Source of the DNA: Variovorax sp. CF313 | GTDB taxonomy: Bacteria; Pseudomonadota; Gammaproteobacteria; Burkholderiales; Burkholderiaceae_C | Assembly (NCBI RefSeq): GCF_000282635.1 | Contig: NZ_AKIW01000053.1 | Location: 85,176 to 149,175 of the forward strand | Direction of reading: 5' to 3' | DNA: 64,000 nt | In this document: piece after piece, positions 28,228 to 37,608 of the stretch | Position numbering within the stretch: the stretch's first letter is position 1 | How the letters are laid out: every line of letters begins with the position of its first letter | The notes under the pieces: generated by a model | The model's input: the letters and a program-made list of their open reading frames with translations, nothing else | Told to the model about the DNA's origin: nothing | Databases searched by the model: none | Position numbers and translations under genes: made by a program

Positions 28228-28620
28228 TCACCCGGGAGAGCGCACCTTCTCGCAGAAGGCCACCAGCTGGTCGAGTTCGGCCGATTTGTCGAAGAAGGCA
28301 TCGGCGCCCAGCGCGCGCGAACGCTCGCGCATGTCGGCGGTGGCGTAGTTGCTGAGCACGACCACCTTCTGGTGCGGCGCCCGGTGACGGCAGGCGCGAA
28401 TCACGCCGAACCCGTTGCCGCGCTGGAGGAACAGGTCGATGATGGTCAGGTCCCAGTCATCCTTGGAGCCGTGCAGGCGCAGCCAGTCGATGGCCTCCTG
28501 CTCGGTGCTCGCGGAAGCCACGACTTGTGCCTCGGCCAGGTCTTCCAGAAAACCGGCCAGGTTCTCCCGGATCACCGGGCTGTCTTCGACGAGATATGCC
28601 TTGAACCGCATGGCGGCCAT
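28228..28620 (-). CDS. Single-domain response regulator
   Basis: A 130-residue protein that is only a receiver domain: acidic pair ED in AYLVEDSPVI, phosphorylated Asp in LTIIDLFLQRGNGF (Asp about residue 60), and Lys in DAFFDKSAEL. There is no output domain and no kinase gene adjacent, so it is an orphan CheY-like regulator. Start codons at 28620 and 28611 are both possible; I use 28620. Confidence 0.88.
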   Translation of the reverse strand: MAAMRFKAYLVEDSPVIRENLAGFLEDLAEAQVVASASTEQEAIDWLRLHGSKDDWDLTIIDLFLQRGNGFGVIRACRHRAPHQKVVVLSNYATADMRERSRALGADAFFDKSAELDQLVAFCEKVRSPG

Positions 28621-28734
28621 CTTCGCCCCGGCCCGTTTGCACGCGGTGGGCAATGCGGGTCAATGCCTGTAGGTCATCCGCCACCCCCCCTGTCGTCAAG
28701 CGAAGGGGCTCGAAACGAAGACTGAACCAAAGTC

Positions 28735-30291
28735 CTAAGCGGCGACGGCCATGCGGCCGCGTGACACGCCCAGGCGCGCGGGCGAGACGTACTGCTCGCG
28801 ATAAATTTCGAAGGGCATGGTGTCGGCCGCCTCGATGCGCTTCTGCTCCTGCAGCGACTCGGCCGTCATCTGCTCGAATTCGGCTTGCTGCGCGGCCGGG
28901 AACGGCAGCCCCAGCAGCGTGGCGCGGGTCTGCTCGGACTGGGCGCGCACGAAGCCGATGAAGGAGTTGCCATGGTCTTTCTCGACGGCTGCGAGCACGC
29001 GGGCCGAGGGCAGGCTGTCGGGGTTGTGCAGCGCGGCCCTGGCGGCGCGCACCGCGTCGGCATGCGCCGTGCCGCCCTGCGCCGCGTCGAGCGCGGCGGC
29101 GATGGGCTGGCACTGCTCGACCAGCTCCAGGCCCCAGTCGGCCAGCGCCACCTCGCGCCCGCCGCGCAGCAGCTTCAGGCCCGGCTCGCGGCCGCGCGCG
29201 GCCGTGAGGTGCTGGTTCTGCGCGAGCTCGGCGATTTCCTGCGGCGTGTCGTTGGGGCTGTCGCTCAACAGGCAGTGCAGCAGGAACACGTCGATGAAGC
29301 GCATGGTCTGCGCGTTGATGCCGACGGTCTCGAAGGGGTCGAGGTCCATCAGGCGCACTTCGACGTACTCCACACCACGCTCGCGCAGCGCATGCAGCGG
29401 GCGCTCGCCGGGGTTGATCACGCGCTTGGGGCGGATGGTGCCGTAGAACTCGTTCTCGATCTGCAACAGGCTGGTGCCGAGCTGGTTGTAGTCGCCGCCG
29501 AGGTTGCGGATGCCGATGGCTTCGTACGCCGGCCACGGGCGCGTGAGCGCGTCCTGTAGCGAGGCGGCGTAGCCCTCGAGGCTGTTGTAGCTCACGGCCA
29601 GCGAGGCCTGCGCATCGCTCTGGTAGCCCAGGCGGCCCATGCGCAGCGAGGTGCCGTGCGGCATGAACATGCTGCCGTCACCCAGCGGCTGCAGCTCGTG
29701 CGGACGGCCCGCCACGAAGCTCGAACACAGGGCCGGCGAAGCGCCGAACAGGTACAGCAGCAAAAAGGCCTGGCGACGGAAATTGCGGATCAGCGCGAAG
29801 TACTGTTCGCTCGACACGTCGGGCAGCGACCAGTTGTAGTGGATGCCCGAGATGGTCTGCATGCGCCGGCCGTAACGGTGGCTCAGGCCCATGCGGTAGA
29901 CGCTCTTGGCGCGGCCCACGTTCGAGGAGCCGTAGCGGCCGATCGGAATCGTCTCGTCGGTCGGCAGGCCGCAAGGCATGCTCGACACCCAGAGACGCTC
30001 GTCGCCGAGCTGGTCGAGCACGCGGTAGGTGAACTGGTGAACCCGCGTCAGTTCCTCGAGCGCCGATTCGACGCCCGCATGCACGCCCGTGATGAGTTCG
30101 AGCTGCGATTCGCTGAAGTCGGTGGTGATGTGCGGATGCGTGAGCGCCGAGCCCAGGGCGATCGGATGCGGCGTCAGCGCGAGCTTGCCGTCGGGCAGCG
30201 CGCGCAGGCTTTCCTTCTCGATGCCACGCCGCATGCCCTTCAGTCGTGCGGCTGAAAGTGCAACCAGCCTCTCCTGCAATCTGTTGCTCAT
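28735..30291 (-). CDS. gshA: Glutamate--cysteine ligase, E. coli type
   Basis: Cytosolic ATP-dependent enzyme making gamma-glutamylcysteine, the first step of glutathione synthesis. It has 518 residues, the same as the E. coli enzyme. Visible family motifs are MRRGIEKESLR, the HPHITTDFSESQLELIT substrate region, SGIHYNWSLPD, SYNSLEGYA and VEVRLMDLDPF. Its product is also a possible thiol donor for some EgtB enzymes, and an egtB-egtD pair lies 17 kb away. The start at 30291 (MSNRLQERL) is preferred to longer in-frame options. It stands alone. Confidence 0.96.
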   Translation of the reverse strand: MSNRLQERLVALSAARLKGMRRGIEKESLRALPDGKLALTPHPIALGSALTHPHITTDFSESQLELITGVHAGVESALEELTRVHQFTYRVLDQLGDERLWVSSMPCGLPTDETIPIGRYGSSNVGRAKSVYRMGLSHRYGRRMQTISGIHYNWSLPDVSSEQYFALIRNFRRQAFLLLYLFGASPALCSSFVAGRPHELQPLGDGSMFMPHGTSLRMGRLGYQSDAQASLAVSYNSLEGYAASLQDALTRPWPAYEAIGIRNLGGDYNQLGTSLLQIENEFYGTIRPKRVINPGERPLHALRERGVEYVEVRLMDLDPFETVGINAQTMRFIDVFLLHCLLSDSPNDTPQEIAELAQNQHLTAARGREPGLKLLRGGREVALADWGLELVEQCQPIAAALDAAQGGTAHADAVRAARAALHNPDSLPSARVLAAVEKDHGNSFIGFVRAQSEQTRATLLGLPFPAAQQAEFEQMTAESLQEQKRIEAADTMPFEIYREQYVSPARLGVSRGRMAVAA

Positions 30292-30389
30292 ATTGTTATA
30301 CCCATCAATCTTCTGAGGGGCTGGAAGGTAGCACGGGCGCGCGGGCATTGCTCGTGCAGGGAATCCCTCGCCCCGCTACCCTGTAGCTC

Positions 30390-30406
30390 GCTATGTTTTT
30401 GATAGC
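30390..30406. repeat. 17-bp palindrome, GCTAT-N7-ATAGC copy
   Basis: GCTAT-gtttttg-ATAGC, in the gap between the monooxygenase gene and gshA. It is one of four sites with the same 5-7-5 layout in this window. Confidence 0.55.
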
Positions 30407-30443
30407 TTTCTGCATAGGCCGAGCTTCGGATGGCGCACGAAGC

Positions 30444-30761
30444 TCAGGCCCCGGCGCGGCCTGCCGACAGGTCGATCTCGCTCGACTCGTAGACGTGCAT
30501 CTCCGGCGTGCCGTCGGCCATGGCCGCGAGCGCCTTGCCGAAAGCCCGCGAGGCATCCACGCGGAAGTGCGCCTGCAGCGCGGCCATGTCGCTCCACCGC
30601 TCCACGAAAGTCAGGCGCAGCGGCTCCTGCACGTCGGTCGAGACCTCGTGCGAGATGCAGCCGGGCTCGGCACGCGAGCGCAGCACGTGCTCGGTGCTGA
30701 TGGCGAGCATCGCCTGCAGGGTGTCGGGCTTTGCCAGGGCGTGTCCGATGACCAGAATCAT
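30444..30761 (-). CDS. Antibiotic biosynthesis monooxygenase (ABM) domain protein
   Basis: A 105-residue dimeric ferredoxin-like fold protein. It has the ABM pattern MILVIGHALAKPDTLQAMLAIS, EPGCISHEVSTDVQEPLRLTFVERWSDMAALQAHF. Relatives include quinol monooxygenases such as YgiN, but many have no assigned activity. Its start overlaps the stop of the upstream esterase gene by 4 bp, so the two are co-translated. Confidence 0.87.
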   Translation of the reverse strand: MILVIGHALAKPDTLQAMLAISTEHVLRSRAEPGCISHEVSTDVQEPLRLTFVERWSDMAALQAHFRVDASRAFGKALAAMADGTPEMHVYESSEIDLSAGRAGA

Positions 30762-31447
30762 TTTGTTGCCTCCTTCGACAAGGTTCGGCCGAGCACCCGC
30801 AGCAGGAAGCTGTTGAGGTCGGCGATTTCTTCCATGCACACCGAGTGCGCCATCGTGTATTCGTGCCACTCGACAGCATGGCCCAGAGCGGCCAGCGCGT
30901 CGCGCGAGCGCATCGCGGCGGCCAGGGGCACCACGGGGTCCTGCCGGCCATGGGCAAGGAACACGGGCGTTTCGTGGTTGGCTGCGTGCCGTTCGGCCGC
31001 CGTGGTGGCCGCGATCGGCAGGTAGCCGGAGAGGCCGACGATGCCGGCCAGGCGCTCGGTGTGGCGCAGGCCCGTCATGAGCGCCATCGCGCAGCCTTGC
31101 GAGAAGCCGGCCACCACGATGCGGCTGGCGGCGATGCCGCGGGCCTTTTCATTCGAGATGATCGCTTCGATGGTCGCCTGCGAGCGGCGCAGGCCGGCCT
31201 CGTCCTCCTGCGCCGCCAGGTCGGGCAAGGCGATGTCGTACCAGGCCGGCATCCGGTAGCCGCCGTTGATGGTCACGGGCATGACCGGCGCATTGGGGAA
31301 CACGAAGCGCACCGGGCCCACGGGCGAGAGGTCGAGTTCGTTGGCGATGGGCACGAAATCGTTGCCGTCGGCGCCGAGGCCGTGCATCACGATCACCGTG
31401 GCGGTGGGATTGGGGGCGGTTTCGATCTCGATGGGAGGACGGGACAT
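30758..31447 (-). CDS. Phospholipase/carboxylesterase family alpha/beta hydrolase
   Basis: A 229-residue cytosolic esterase. The fold begins VIVMHGLGADGNDFVPIANEL. The catalytic triad is Ser in AGFSQGCAM (GxSxG), Asp in HGRQDPVVP and His in YTMAHSV. This matches the EstB/acyl-protein thioesterase-like family common in proteobacteria. It is the first gene of a two-gene unit with the ABM protein and is divergent from the Zur-like regulator. Confidence 0.92.
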   Translation of the reverse strand: MSRPPIEIETAPNPTATVIVMHGLGADGNDFVPIANELDLSPVGPVRFVFPNAPVMPVTINGGYRMPAWYDIALPDLAAQEDEAGLRRSQATIEAIISNEKARGIAASRIVVAGFSQGCAMALMTGLRHTERLAGIVGLSGYLPIAATTAAERHAANHETPVFLAHGRQDPVVPLAAAMRSRDALAALGHAVEWHEYTMAHSVCMEEIADLNSFLLRVLGRTLSKEATK

Positions 31448-31570
31448 GGTCGGACAAAGGTATTCAGGAACGCGGATGGCCAGACCTTAGCGCATTCGGG
31501 CCCGGCCGAAGGCGCCGATACGGCCGGTTGGCTGACTTGCACATCGTTTCGCCGCCCGCGGCGCCGCGGA

Positions 31571-31587
31571 ATGCAACACAATGGCGT
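31571..31587 (+). promoter_or_regulatory. Putative Zur operator (autoregulatory)
   Basis: ATGCAA-cacaa-TGGCGT has the same 6-5-6 layout as the two sites before the COG0523 GTPase gene, with one mismatch in the right arm. It ends 7 bp before the ATG of the Fur-family gene, so binding would block its own expression. Confidence 0.55.
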
Positions 31588-31594
31588 TTCGCAT

Positions 31595-32068
31595 ATGAAG
31601 ACCACCACCTCGCATCCGAAGCCCTGTCCCGCCGCCCCGTTCGACAGCGAAATGCTGCTGCGCGGCAGCGGCCTGCGCGTGACCCGCGCTGCGCAGACCG
31701 TGCTCGAACTGCTCGAACACAATTCGCAGCCGCTCACGCACGAGGAAGTGGCCGCTGCCTATACGGCGGCCACAGGCGAAGCACCCGACCGCGTCACCGT
31801 CTACCGCGTGCTCGACCGACTGGTCGAGGCGGGCCTGTGCGACCGCCGCGTCGGCGCCGACCGAGTCAATCGTTTCTCGCGCCACGTGGAGGCCGAGTCG
31901 GGCAACACCTTCGAATGCGACCAGTGCCACAAGGTGCTGGCGCTGCCGTCCGACCCCGAGCTTCCGAAGGTGATGGGCCGGCTGGGCCGGGCCTTGCGCA
32001 AGCAGGGCATCGATACGCGGCACACCGCGCTGACGCTGCACGGCACCTGCGGCGACTGCGCCCGATAG
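31595..32068 (+). CDS. zur: Fur-family transcriptional repressor, Zur-like
   Basis: A 157-residue metal-dependent repressor. The winged helix includes GLRVTRAAQTVLELLEHNSQPLTHEEV and RVTVYRVLDRLVEAGL. The C-terminal half has the Fur regulatory histidines (FSRHVEAESGNTFEC) and two CxxC pairs (CDQC and CGDC) that hold the structural zinc. I favour Zur over Fur because the gene is convergent with a COG0523 zinc chaperone-type GTPase and both carry the same operator-like site. The ATG at 31595 is the only sensible start. The stop is 6 bp from the GTPase stop. Confidence 0.85.
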   Translation: MKTTTSHPKPCPAAPFDSEMLLRGSGLRVTRAAQTVLELLEHNSQPLTHEEVAAAYTAATGEAPDRVTVYRVLDRLVEAGLCDRRVGADRVNRFSRHVEAESGNTFECDQCHKVLALPSDPELPKVMGRLGRALRKQGIDTRHTALTLHGTCGDCAR

Positions 32069-32074
32069 CGCTTT

Positions 32075-33268
32075 TCACGCGTTCCACGAAGGGAACGGGT
32101 CCGGGAAGTTCCGCCACCACGAGGCGCCGAAGCGCATTTCATCTTCCGTGAGCAGGCAGGCATCGAGCCGGGTGCGCAGCGCTTCCTCATCCATGCCGAT
32201 GCCGATCAGCACCAGCTCCTGCCGGGCGTCGCCCGTGGCCGAGTCCCAGTTCTTGCGGATCAGCTCCAGCGCGTCAGGGTCGGTCGGCCAGTGCTCGCGC
32301 GGCACCGCCGCCCACCAGAAACCCGCCGCGCCATGGCGGCAGGCGCCGCCGGCCTGCGACCACGAGCCGGCGCGCGTGGCGCGGCTCGCGAGCCAGAAGA
32401 AACCCTTGGAGCGCACCACGCCTTCCCATTCGCTGTGCACCAGCTCCCAGAACCGCTTGGGATGGAACGGAATGCGCGAGCGGTACACGAAGCTGCGGAT
32501 GCCGTATTCATCGGTTTCCGGCAGGTGCTCGCCGCGCAGCTCGGCCAGCCAGCCCGGCGCCTGCTCGGCCTGCCCGAAGTCGAACAGGCCGGTGTCGAGC
32601 ACGCGGTCGAGCGCCACGCGGCCGAACTCCGACACCTCGATGCGCGCGCGCGGATTCAGCCTGTGCAATATCGCCATCAGCCGCTCGCGCTCCTCGCGCG
32701 TGACGAGGTCGGTCTTGTTGACCACCAGCACGTCGCAGAACTCGATCTGCTCGATCAGCAAGTCGACCACCGTGCGCGTGTCTTCATCGCCGAGGGACTG
32801 CCCCCGCTGGCCGAGGCTGTCGGCCGAGCCGTAGTCGCGCAGGAAGTTGAAGGCGTCGACCACGGTCACCATGGTGTCGAGCCGCGCCACGTCGGCCAGG
32901 CTCTTGCCGTCCTCGCCAGCGAAGGTGAAGGTCTCGGCCACGGGCAGGGGCTCGGAGATGCCGGTGGACTCGATCACGAGCTGGTCGAAGCGGCCCTCCT
33001 TCGCGAGGCGATGGACCTCGAGCAGCAGGTCTTCGCGCAGGGTGCAGCAGATGCATCCGTTGCTCATCTCGACCAGCTTCTCGTCGGTGCGCGAGAGCTG
33101 GGCGCCGCCGTCGCGCACGAGCGCAGCGTCGATGTTGACCTCGCTCATGTCGTTGACGATGACCGCCACGCGCCGGCCCTCGCGGTTGTGGAGGATGTGG
33201 TTGAGCAGCGTCGTCTTGCCGGCGCCGAGAAAGCCGGAGAGCACGGTGACGGGAAGGCGGTCGGCCAT
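32075..33268 (-). CDS. COG0523 GTPase (ZigA/CobW-like), zinc-responsive
   Basis: A 397-residue G3E-family metallochaperone GTPase. [19 protein letters not shown] is the Walker A, and [14 protein letters not shown] contains the CxCC metal motif. [13 protein letters not shown] and VVNKTDLV are further G motifs. The long C-terminal half ([28 protein letters not shown]) is the CobW C-terminal domain. ZigA-type members handle zinc under starvation. I start at 33268, where GGAG lies at proper spacing; an upstream ATG at 33283 has no ribosome site. Confidence 0.92.
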   Translation of the reverse strand: MADRLPVTVLSGFLGAGKTTLLNHILHNREGRRVAVIVNDMSEVNIDAALVRDGGAQLSRTDEKLVEMSNGCICCTLREDLLLEVHRLAKEGRFDQLVIESTGISEPLPVAETFTFAGEDGKSLADVARLDTMVTVVDAFNFLRDYGSADSLGQRGQSLGDEDTRTVVDLLIEQIEFCDVLVVNKTDLVTREERERLMAILHRLNPRARIEVSEFGRVALDRVLDTGLFDFGQAEQAPGWLAELRGEHLPETDEYGIRSFVYRSRIPFHPKRFWELVHSEWEGVVRSKGFFWLASRATRAGSWSQAGGACRHGAAGFWWAAVPREHWPTDPDALELIRKNWDSATGDARQELVLIGIGMDEEALRTRLDACLLTEDEMRFGASWWRNFPDPFPSWNA

Positions 33269-33285
33269 CGGGGCGGTCTCCATAT

Positions 33286-33302
33286 ATGCAACAGAATTGC
33301 AT
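33286..33302 (-). promoter_or_regulatory. Putative Zur operator 1 of the COG0523 gene
   Basis: ATGCAA-cagaa-TTGCAT, a perfect inverted repeat with 6-bp arms. It overlaps the -10 box (TATAAT on the minus strand, 33306-33301) and the likely transcript start, a position typical for repression. Confidence 0.7.
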
Positions 33303-33313
33303 TATATGAAGCA

Positions 33314-33330
33314 ACGCAACCATGTTGCGT
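33314..33330 (-). promoter_or_regulatory. Putative Zur operator 2 of the COG0523 gene
   Basis: ACGCAA-ccatg-TTGCGT has the same 6-5-6 geometry as operator 1, and the symmetry extends one base pair at each side. It covers the expected -35 region, 8 to 24 bp upstream of the TATAAT box. Confidence 0.68.
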
Positions 33331-33356
33331 TTTATCCCCCTGAGGGGCCCTATCGC

Positions 33357-34070
33357 TCAGTAGGACAGCTTGGGATACCAGTCGGTCCCCCGCCCTTCGG
33401 GCGTCATGTCGAGCAGGTTCCATATCGGCATCGCATCGGGCGCGCCGCGCGGGTCCTGCCCGGGGTCGGAGGTTCCAGCGCCCATCTCGCCGCCCCAGAA
33501 GTGGCGGATCGTCCCGCCGTCGCGCCGGAACACGTTGAATGCCGGGTTGTCGCCGCTTTCGGGCATCTCGCCGGCGTAATCGCGGTTGAAGGTGTTGCCG
33601 GCCGATGAATACAGCGGCAGGTGCCGCCAGCCGCGCTCCCTGGCGAAAGCCGTCATCCGCTCGATCGGCGAGCTCGCGACGACCGCGAACGCCACGCGCT
33701 GCAGGATGTCGGGCATCTCGCCGTCGTAGGCGCTCAGCAGCGAGGTGCACATGGGGCACGGACGCTCACGTTCCGGGCCATACATCCAGTTGTAGGTGAT
33801 GAGCGTGCCGTGCTCGCCGAAAAGTTCGGAGAGCCTGACCGGCCCACCGGCTCCCTGAAACTCGTAGTCTTGCGGCACCTCGCCACCCGGGGGCAGTGCG
33901 CGGCGCATTTCCGCGACGCGTTCGATGCGTCGGCGCAAATCGATCTCCTCGGCAAGGAGTTCCGTGCGAGCCCGCCGGTAGGCGACGCTTTCGCCCGGGA
34001 ACCGGACGGAATTGGAACGGGCAAGCCGGCTGGCGGATACCAGTTCGGTGGCTTCGGCTGGGGCGGACAT
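33357..34070 (-). CDS. DUF899 thioredoxin-like protein
   Basis: A 237-residue thioredoxin-fold protein of the DUF899 family. The redox-type motif CPMC lies in ERPCPMCTSLLSAYDGEMP, before it YEFQGAGGPVRLSELFGEHGTLITYNWMYG, and the C-terminal half has NVFRRDGGTIRHFWGGE and GRGTDWYPKLSY, all characteristic. The biochemical role of the family is not established. It lies just beyond the COG0523 promoter on the same strand but 73 bp away, so it may also read into that promoter region. Confidence 0.87.
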   Translation of the reverse strand: MSAPAEATELVSASRLARSNSVRFPGESVAYRRARTELLAEEIDLRRRIERVAEMRRALPPGGEVPQDYEFQGAGGPVRLSELFGEHGTLITYNWMYGPERERPCPMCTSLLSAYDGEMPDILQRVAFAVVASSPIERMTAFARERGWRHLPLYSSAGNTFNRDYAGEMPESGDNPAFNVFRRDGGTIRHFWGGEMGAGTSDPGQDPRGAPDAMPIWNLLDMTPEGRGTDWYPKLSY

Positions 34071-34174
34071 GGCAGGTCACCTCCTGGGGTGATTGAAGGG
34101 ATTGACGTGCATGGTGCACCCGCGCGCAGGCCGTTGCCGGTACGCGCTTTTCCCCGGTCGGGCGCGAACTTGTC

Positions 34175-35140
34175 CTACGGCCCTACCTGCATCTCGAAAG
34201 CCGCGACCTGCCTTCCATCGATGTCGGTGAAGCCGTACTCGCGCGCCAGGTCGGCAACGCGCAACACCTCGCCGCTTTTCTCCAGCACCCTCGCATCGCC
34301 CGCCAGCGCCGCGACCGCCCGCCCCAGGTAGCGCGGCGATTCGGTGCGCGCCAGCTCGGGCCGCTGTTGCCAGTGCGCCTCGTCGGTCTTGTGGCCCGCG
34401 AGCACGAACTCGGTGCGCATCCAGCCTGGGGACACGGCAACCGAGGCCACGCCGTGCGGCTTCAGCTCCTGCGCGATGCCGAAGGCCAGCCGCGTCATCG
34501 ACGCCTTGGCCAGGTCGTAGAAGAGATTGCCGCGCAGGTAGTGGCCGCGGTCCCAGAAGGTGGTGGTGACGATCAGCCCCCTCTTGCGCCGCACCATCAG
34601 CGGCGCGGCGCAGCGGCTCGCCACGAGGTGGTTGCGCACGCCGCGGTCGAACATCGCGTCCCAGTTGGCAAGGGGATGCTCCCAGAACGGCGCGTCGAAC
34701 ACGCCCGTGAATGTCTCGTGGCCGCCCCAGGCGTTGTTCACGAGCAGGTCGAGGCGGCCTGCCTCGCGCTCCACGCGGGCGAAGAGCGCAGCCACTTCCT
34801 GTTCGTTCGTGTGGTCGCATCGCACCGCGATGCCGCGCCCGCCCTGGCGCGTGACCTCGTCGGCGGTGTCGTCTATGCTGCCGGGCGCCACGGCCATGTC
34901 CGACAAGGCGAGCAACTGGCCGTAGGTATCGGCGGGCCTTTCGCGCGTGCTGCGCCCGGTGACGTACACGGTGGCGCCGGCCGCACCCAATTCGACCGCG
35001 ATGCCGCGCCCCGCGCCGCGGCTCGCGCCGGTGACCACCGCCACGCAATCCTTCAGCGGGCGTAGCGTGCCGGCGGGCAGGTTCGATTCAGGCCCGTGCA
35101 AGGGGTCGTCGTCGAGCCGGAGGAAAAGGTGTTCGGGCAT
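34175..35140 (-). CDS. Short-chain dehydrogenase/reductase
   Basis: A 321-residue NAD(P)-dependent oxidoreductase resembling the DHRS1-like group. The nucleotide motif AVVTGASRGAGRGIAVELGAAGATVYVTGRS lies after a 30-residue N-terminal extension. LVNNAWGGHETF is the NNAG equivalent. The usual catalytic Tyr-x3-Lys appears as LFYDLAKASM. The preceding serine position is replaced by Thr (TTTFWDRGHYL), which is common in this branch. The substrate is unknown. The N-terminal extension is retained because no better start is seen inside. Confidence 0.87.
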   Translation of the reverse strand: MPEHLFLRLDDDPLHGPESNLPAGTLRPLKDCVAVVTGASRGAGRGIAVELGAAGATVYVTGRSTRERPADTYGQLLALSDMAVAPGSIDDTADEVTRQGGRGIAVRCDHTNEQEVAALFARVEREAGRLDLLVNNAWGGHETFTGVFDAPFWEHPLANWDAMFDRGVRNHLVASRCAAPLMVRRKRGLIVTTTFWDRGHYLRGNLFYDLAKASMTRLAFGIAQELKPHGVASVAVSPGWMRTEFVLAGHKTDEAHWQQRPELARTESPRYLGRAVAALAGDARVLEKSGEVLRVADLAREYGFTDIDGRQVAAFEMQVGP

Positions 35141-35221
35141 GCGGCGATTGTGTGGAAAAACCTGCCCGCACGCGACCGGGCACGGTCACCGAAAATCGGC
35201 CGCTTCGCCTGTACGCCGCGC

Positions 35222-35875
35222 ATGCCCAACGCTCTCCCCGTCCTCTATTCGTTCCGCCGCTGCCCCTACGCGATGCGCGCCCGCCTGGCGCTGGTCGCGA
35301 GCGGCCAGCCTTGCGAGCTGCGCGAAGTGGTGCTGAAGAACAAGCCCGCCGAGATGCTGCAGGCCTCGCCCAAGGGCACGGTGCCCGTACTGCTCACCGA
35401 AGACGGTACGGTGCTGGAACAAAGCCTCGATGTGATGCTGTGGGCCCTGCGCCGCAATGATCCGCGGCGCTGGTTGCAGCCCGGCACCGGCACGCTGCAG
35501 GACATGCTCGCGCTGGTCGGCGCCTGCGACGACGACTTCAAGCCCCAGCTCGACCGCTACAAATATCCCGACCGGCATGCGGATGGTGGGAAGCCCGCCC
35601 GCGAGCGCGGCGCCCAGTTCCTGCGCGGCCTCGAAGCCAGGCTGTCGGCCACGCCGCATCTGGCCGGCGCCCACGCCACGCTGGCCGACGCCGCCGTCAT
35701 GCCCTTCGTGCGCCAGTTCGCGATGGTCGACGCCGCATGGTTCGATGCCCAGCCCTGGCCCCGCCTGCAGGCATGGCTGTCGGACTGGACCGTCTCGGAC
35801 CTGTTCGAGCGCGCCATGCACAAGTACGCGCCCTGGAAGGCGGGCGAGGCGGGTGTCGACTTTCCTCCAGGCTGA
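35222..35875 (+). CDS. Glutathione S-transferase family protein
   Basis: A 217-residue thioredoxin-fold plus helical domain protein. [21 protein letters not shown] puts a Cys at the active-site position, as in omega/DHAR-like GSTs, followed by the cis-Pro motif [24 protein letters not shown]. The helical C-terminus is residues 85-210. Such proteins often act as glutathione-dependent reductases. The ATG at 35222 fits the family start. It stands alone, divergent from the SDR. Confidence 0.9.
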   Translation: MPNALPVLYSFRRCPYAMRARLALVASGQPCELREVVLKNKPAEMLQASPKGTVPVLLTEDGTVLEQSLDVMLWALRRNDPRRWLQPGTGTLQDMLALVGACDDDFKPQLDRYKYPDRHADGGKPARERGAQFLRGLEARLSATPHLAGAHATLADAAVMPFVRQFAMVDAAWFDAQPWPRLQAWLSDWTVSDLFERAMHKYAPWKAGEAGVDFPPG

Positions 35876-35923
35876 GGACCGCGCACCGTGCCTGGAGTTC
35901 GGCACGCTGCCTGATGGAAGCAG

Positions 35924-36721
35924 TCAGCCGAAGTCCGGCGCGCGCCGTTCGCGCAGTGAGGCCACGCCCTCGCGCACGTCGGCGCCCGCGAAGCCCATGA
36001 ATTCGAGCGCCAGCGAGGCATCGAAGGTCGGCCCGGCCTGGCGCAGCCAGTTGTTCAGCGCGTACTTGGTCAGGCGGATCGCGCTCTGGCTGCCGGCCGC
36101 GAGCCGGTCGGCCACCTCGTAGGCGCGCGGCAGCAGGTCGGACTCCTCCACCGCGAGCGACACGAGGCCGATGCGCTCGGCCTCCTCGCCGCTCACCGGC
36201 TCGCACAGCAGCAGGTGGTACTTGGCCTTGGCCATGCCGCACAGCAGCGGCCAGACGATGGCCGCATGGTCACCCGCCGCCACGCCCAGGCGCGTGTGGC
36301 CGTCGACGATCTTCGCGTTCTTCGCGGCGATGGAAATGTCGGCCAGCAGCCCCGCCACCAGCCCCGCGCCCACGGCCGGGCCGTGCATGGCGCTGACGAT
36401 GGGCTTGTCGCAATTGATGATGTTGTAGACGAGGTCGCGCGCCTCGCGCCACACGCGCTGGCGCACCGCGTCGTCGGTGGTCATGTCCTGCACCATCGCG
36501 AGGTCGCCGCCGCCCGAGAAGCCCTGGCCTTCGCCCCGCAGCACCGCGCAGCGCACGCTGTCGTCGGCCGATGCGTCGCGCCAGATTTCGGCCAGCTCGC
36601 GGTGGCCGTCATGGCCCGCCGTGGGCAGCTTGCCGTTGGCGGCCCGCATCTGGATGTCGAGCACCGCGCCATTCGCACCTCGGCGCGTGATGGCGAGGGT
36701 CTGGTAGCGGGCGTAGTCCAT
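35924..36721 (-). CDS. Enoyl-CoA hydratase/isomerase family protein
   Basis: A 265-residue crotonase-fold enzyme. The oxyanion-hole motifs are [13 protein letters not shown] and [30 protein letters not shown]. The position of the second catalytic Glu is occupied by [13 protein letters not shown], so the two Glu residues of classical hydratases are not both present; an isomerase, hydrolase or decarboxylase activity is as likely. The small exported-protein gene upstream ends 22 bp before its start on the same strand. Confidence 0.9.
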   Translation of the reverse strand: MDYARYQTLAITRRGANGAVLDIQMRAANGKLPTAGHDGHRELAEIWRDASADDSVRCAVLRGEGQGFSGGGDLAMVQDMTTDDAVRQRVWREARDLVYNIINCDKPIVSAMHGPAVGAGLVAGLLADISIAAKNAKIVDGHTRLGVAAGDHAAIVWPLLCGMAKAKYHLLLCEPVSGEEAERIGLVSLAVEESDLLPRAYEVADRLAAGSQSAIRLTKYALNNWLRQAGPTFDASLALEFMGFAGADVREGVASLRERRAPDFG

Positions 36722-36743
36722 GGCGGGTGCCTCTTTCTTTCGT

Positions 36744-37166
36744 CTACTTTTTCGCGGCCGCTTCGCGGCAGCGCTGCACATTGGCATCGAAGCGCGAGGC
36801 CAGCCCCGGTTCGCACTCGTCGGAAGGCGTGAGCCTGCACATGCCGACGACCACGTAGTCCATCACCGCCGACGTGCACATCGGGTAGGCCGCGAGATCG
36901 GGATTGGCCTTGACCTTGAAGCCCCAGCGTTCCGAAAACTGCACCGTGCGGATCATCGCGCCATGGAAGAAGCTGCGGTCCCTCGCGGCGATGGCGGCTT
37001 CCATGCGGGGCAGCTCCTCGTTCAGGTACCCGACCGAATCCATCGGAAAGCCAGACGGCTCCTGCTGCGCGGTGGCGAGGGACGCAGCCAGCACGAGGGG
37101 CAAGGCGGCAAGGGCGCGCAGAGCGGAGGTGAGCGCGGAACGTGGGAAAGTGCGGTGGAGATGCAT
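36744..37166 (-). CDS. Exported hypothetical protein
   Basis: A 140-residue protein I do not recognise. Residues 1-34 form a clear Sec signal peptide ([19 protein letters not shown]). The mature part contains [30 protein letters not shown], an Arg/Phe-rich helix, and four Cys residues (MCTSAV, GMCRL, DECEPG, VQRCRE) that could form two disulfides in the periplasm. It may be co-transcribed with the crotonase-family gene. Confidence 0.75.
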   Translation of the reverse strand: MHLHRTFPRSALTSALRALAALPLVLAASLATAQQEPSGFPMDSVGYLNEELPRMEAAIAARDRSFFHGAMIRTVQFSERWGFKVKANPDLAAYPMCTSAVMDYVVVGMCRLTPSDECEPGLASRFDANVQRCREAAAKK

Positions 37167-37230
37167 GGCTTCGAATTCTGCAATGTTTTGAAGCACTTCT
37201 GAATGCACGGCGATGCGCGGGCGCGACGCC

Positions 37231-37503
37231 CTACCTTCCCTTCTTCTGCTTGTCGTACTTGCGCCAATACTGGAATTCGTCCTCGTGCACTTCGAGGTCG
37301 ACCTCCGAGATGCGCGATTGCAGGCGCTCCTGCACATCCGCCACGGCCTTGTTGTAGACAAGCGGGCCGACCTCTTCGAGGAAGAAGCCGAGCAGCGCGC
37401 CGGCCGCGATGTTGCCGATCGGCTCCTCCATGTTCTCGCGGAAGTAGCGCTCGATGGAGGTGATGGCCTGCTGGCGCGCTTCCTTCGGTATCTCGATGGT
37501 CAT
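37231..37503 (-). CDS. DUF2164 family protein
   Basis: A 90-residue cytosolic protein matching DUF2164 over its whole length: MTIEIPKEARQQAITSIERY, ENMEEPIGNIAAGALLGFFLEEVGPLVYN and HEDEFQYWRKYDK. It is a mainly helical protein of unknown function conserved in many proteobacteria. It is upstream of the exported protein gene on the same strand and divergent from the beta-propeller gene. Confidence 0.88.
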   Translation of the reverse strand: MTIEIPKEARQQAITSIERYFRENMEEPIGNIAAGALLGFFLEEVGPLVYNKAVADVQERLQSRISEVDLEVHEDEFQYWRKYDKQKKGR

Positions 37504-37608
37504 GTGGGCCCCGGGGAGTGAATCGATCGATTGTGCCGGGCGCGGGCCTGGCGGCGAAGCCGCGCCGTTCGCTACCATGCGCGCACAACAACACCGGAGA
37601 CAGACAGC

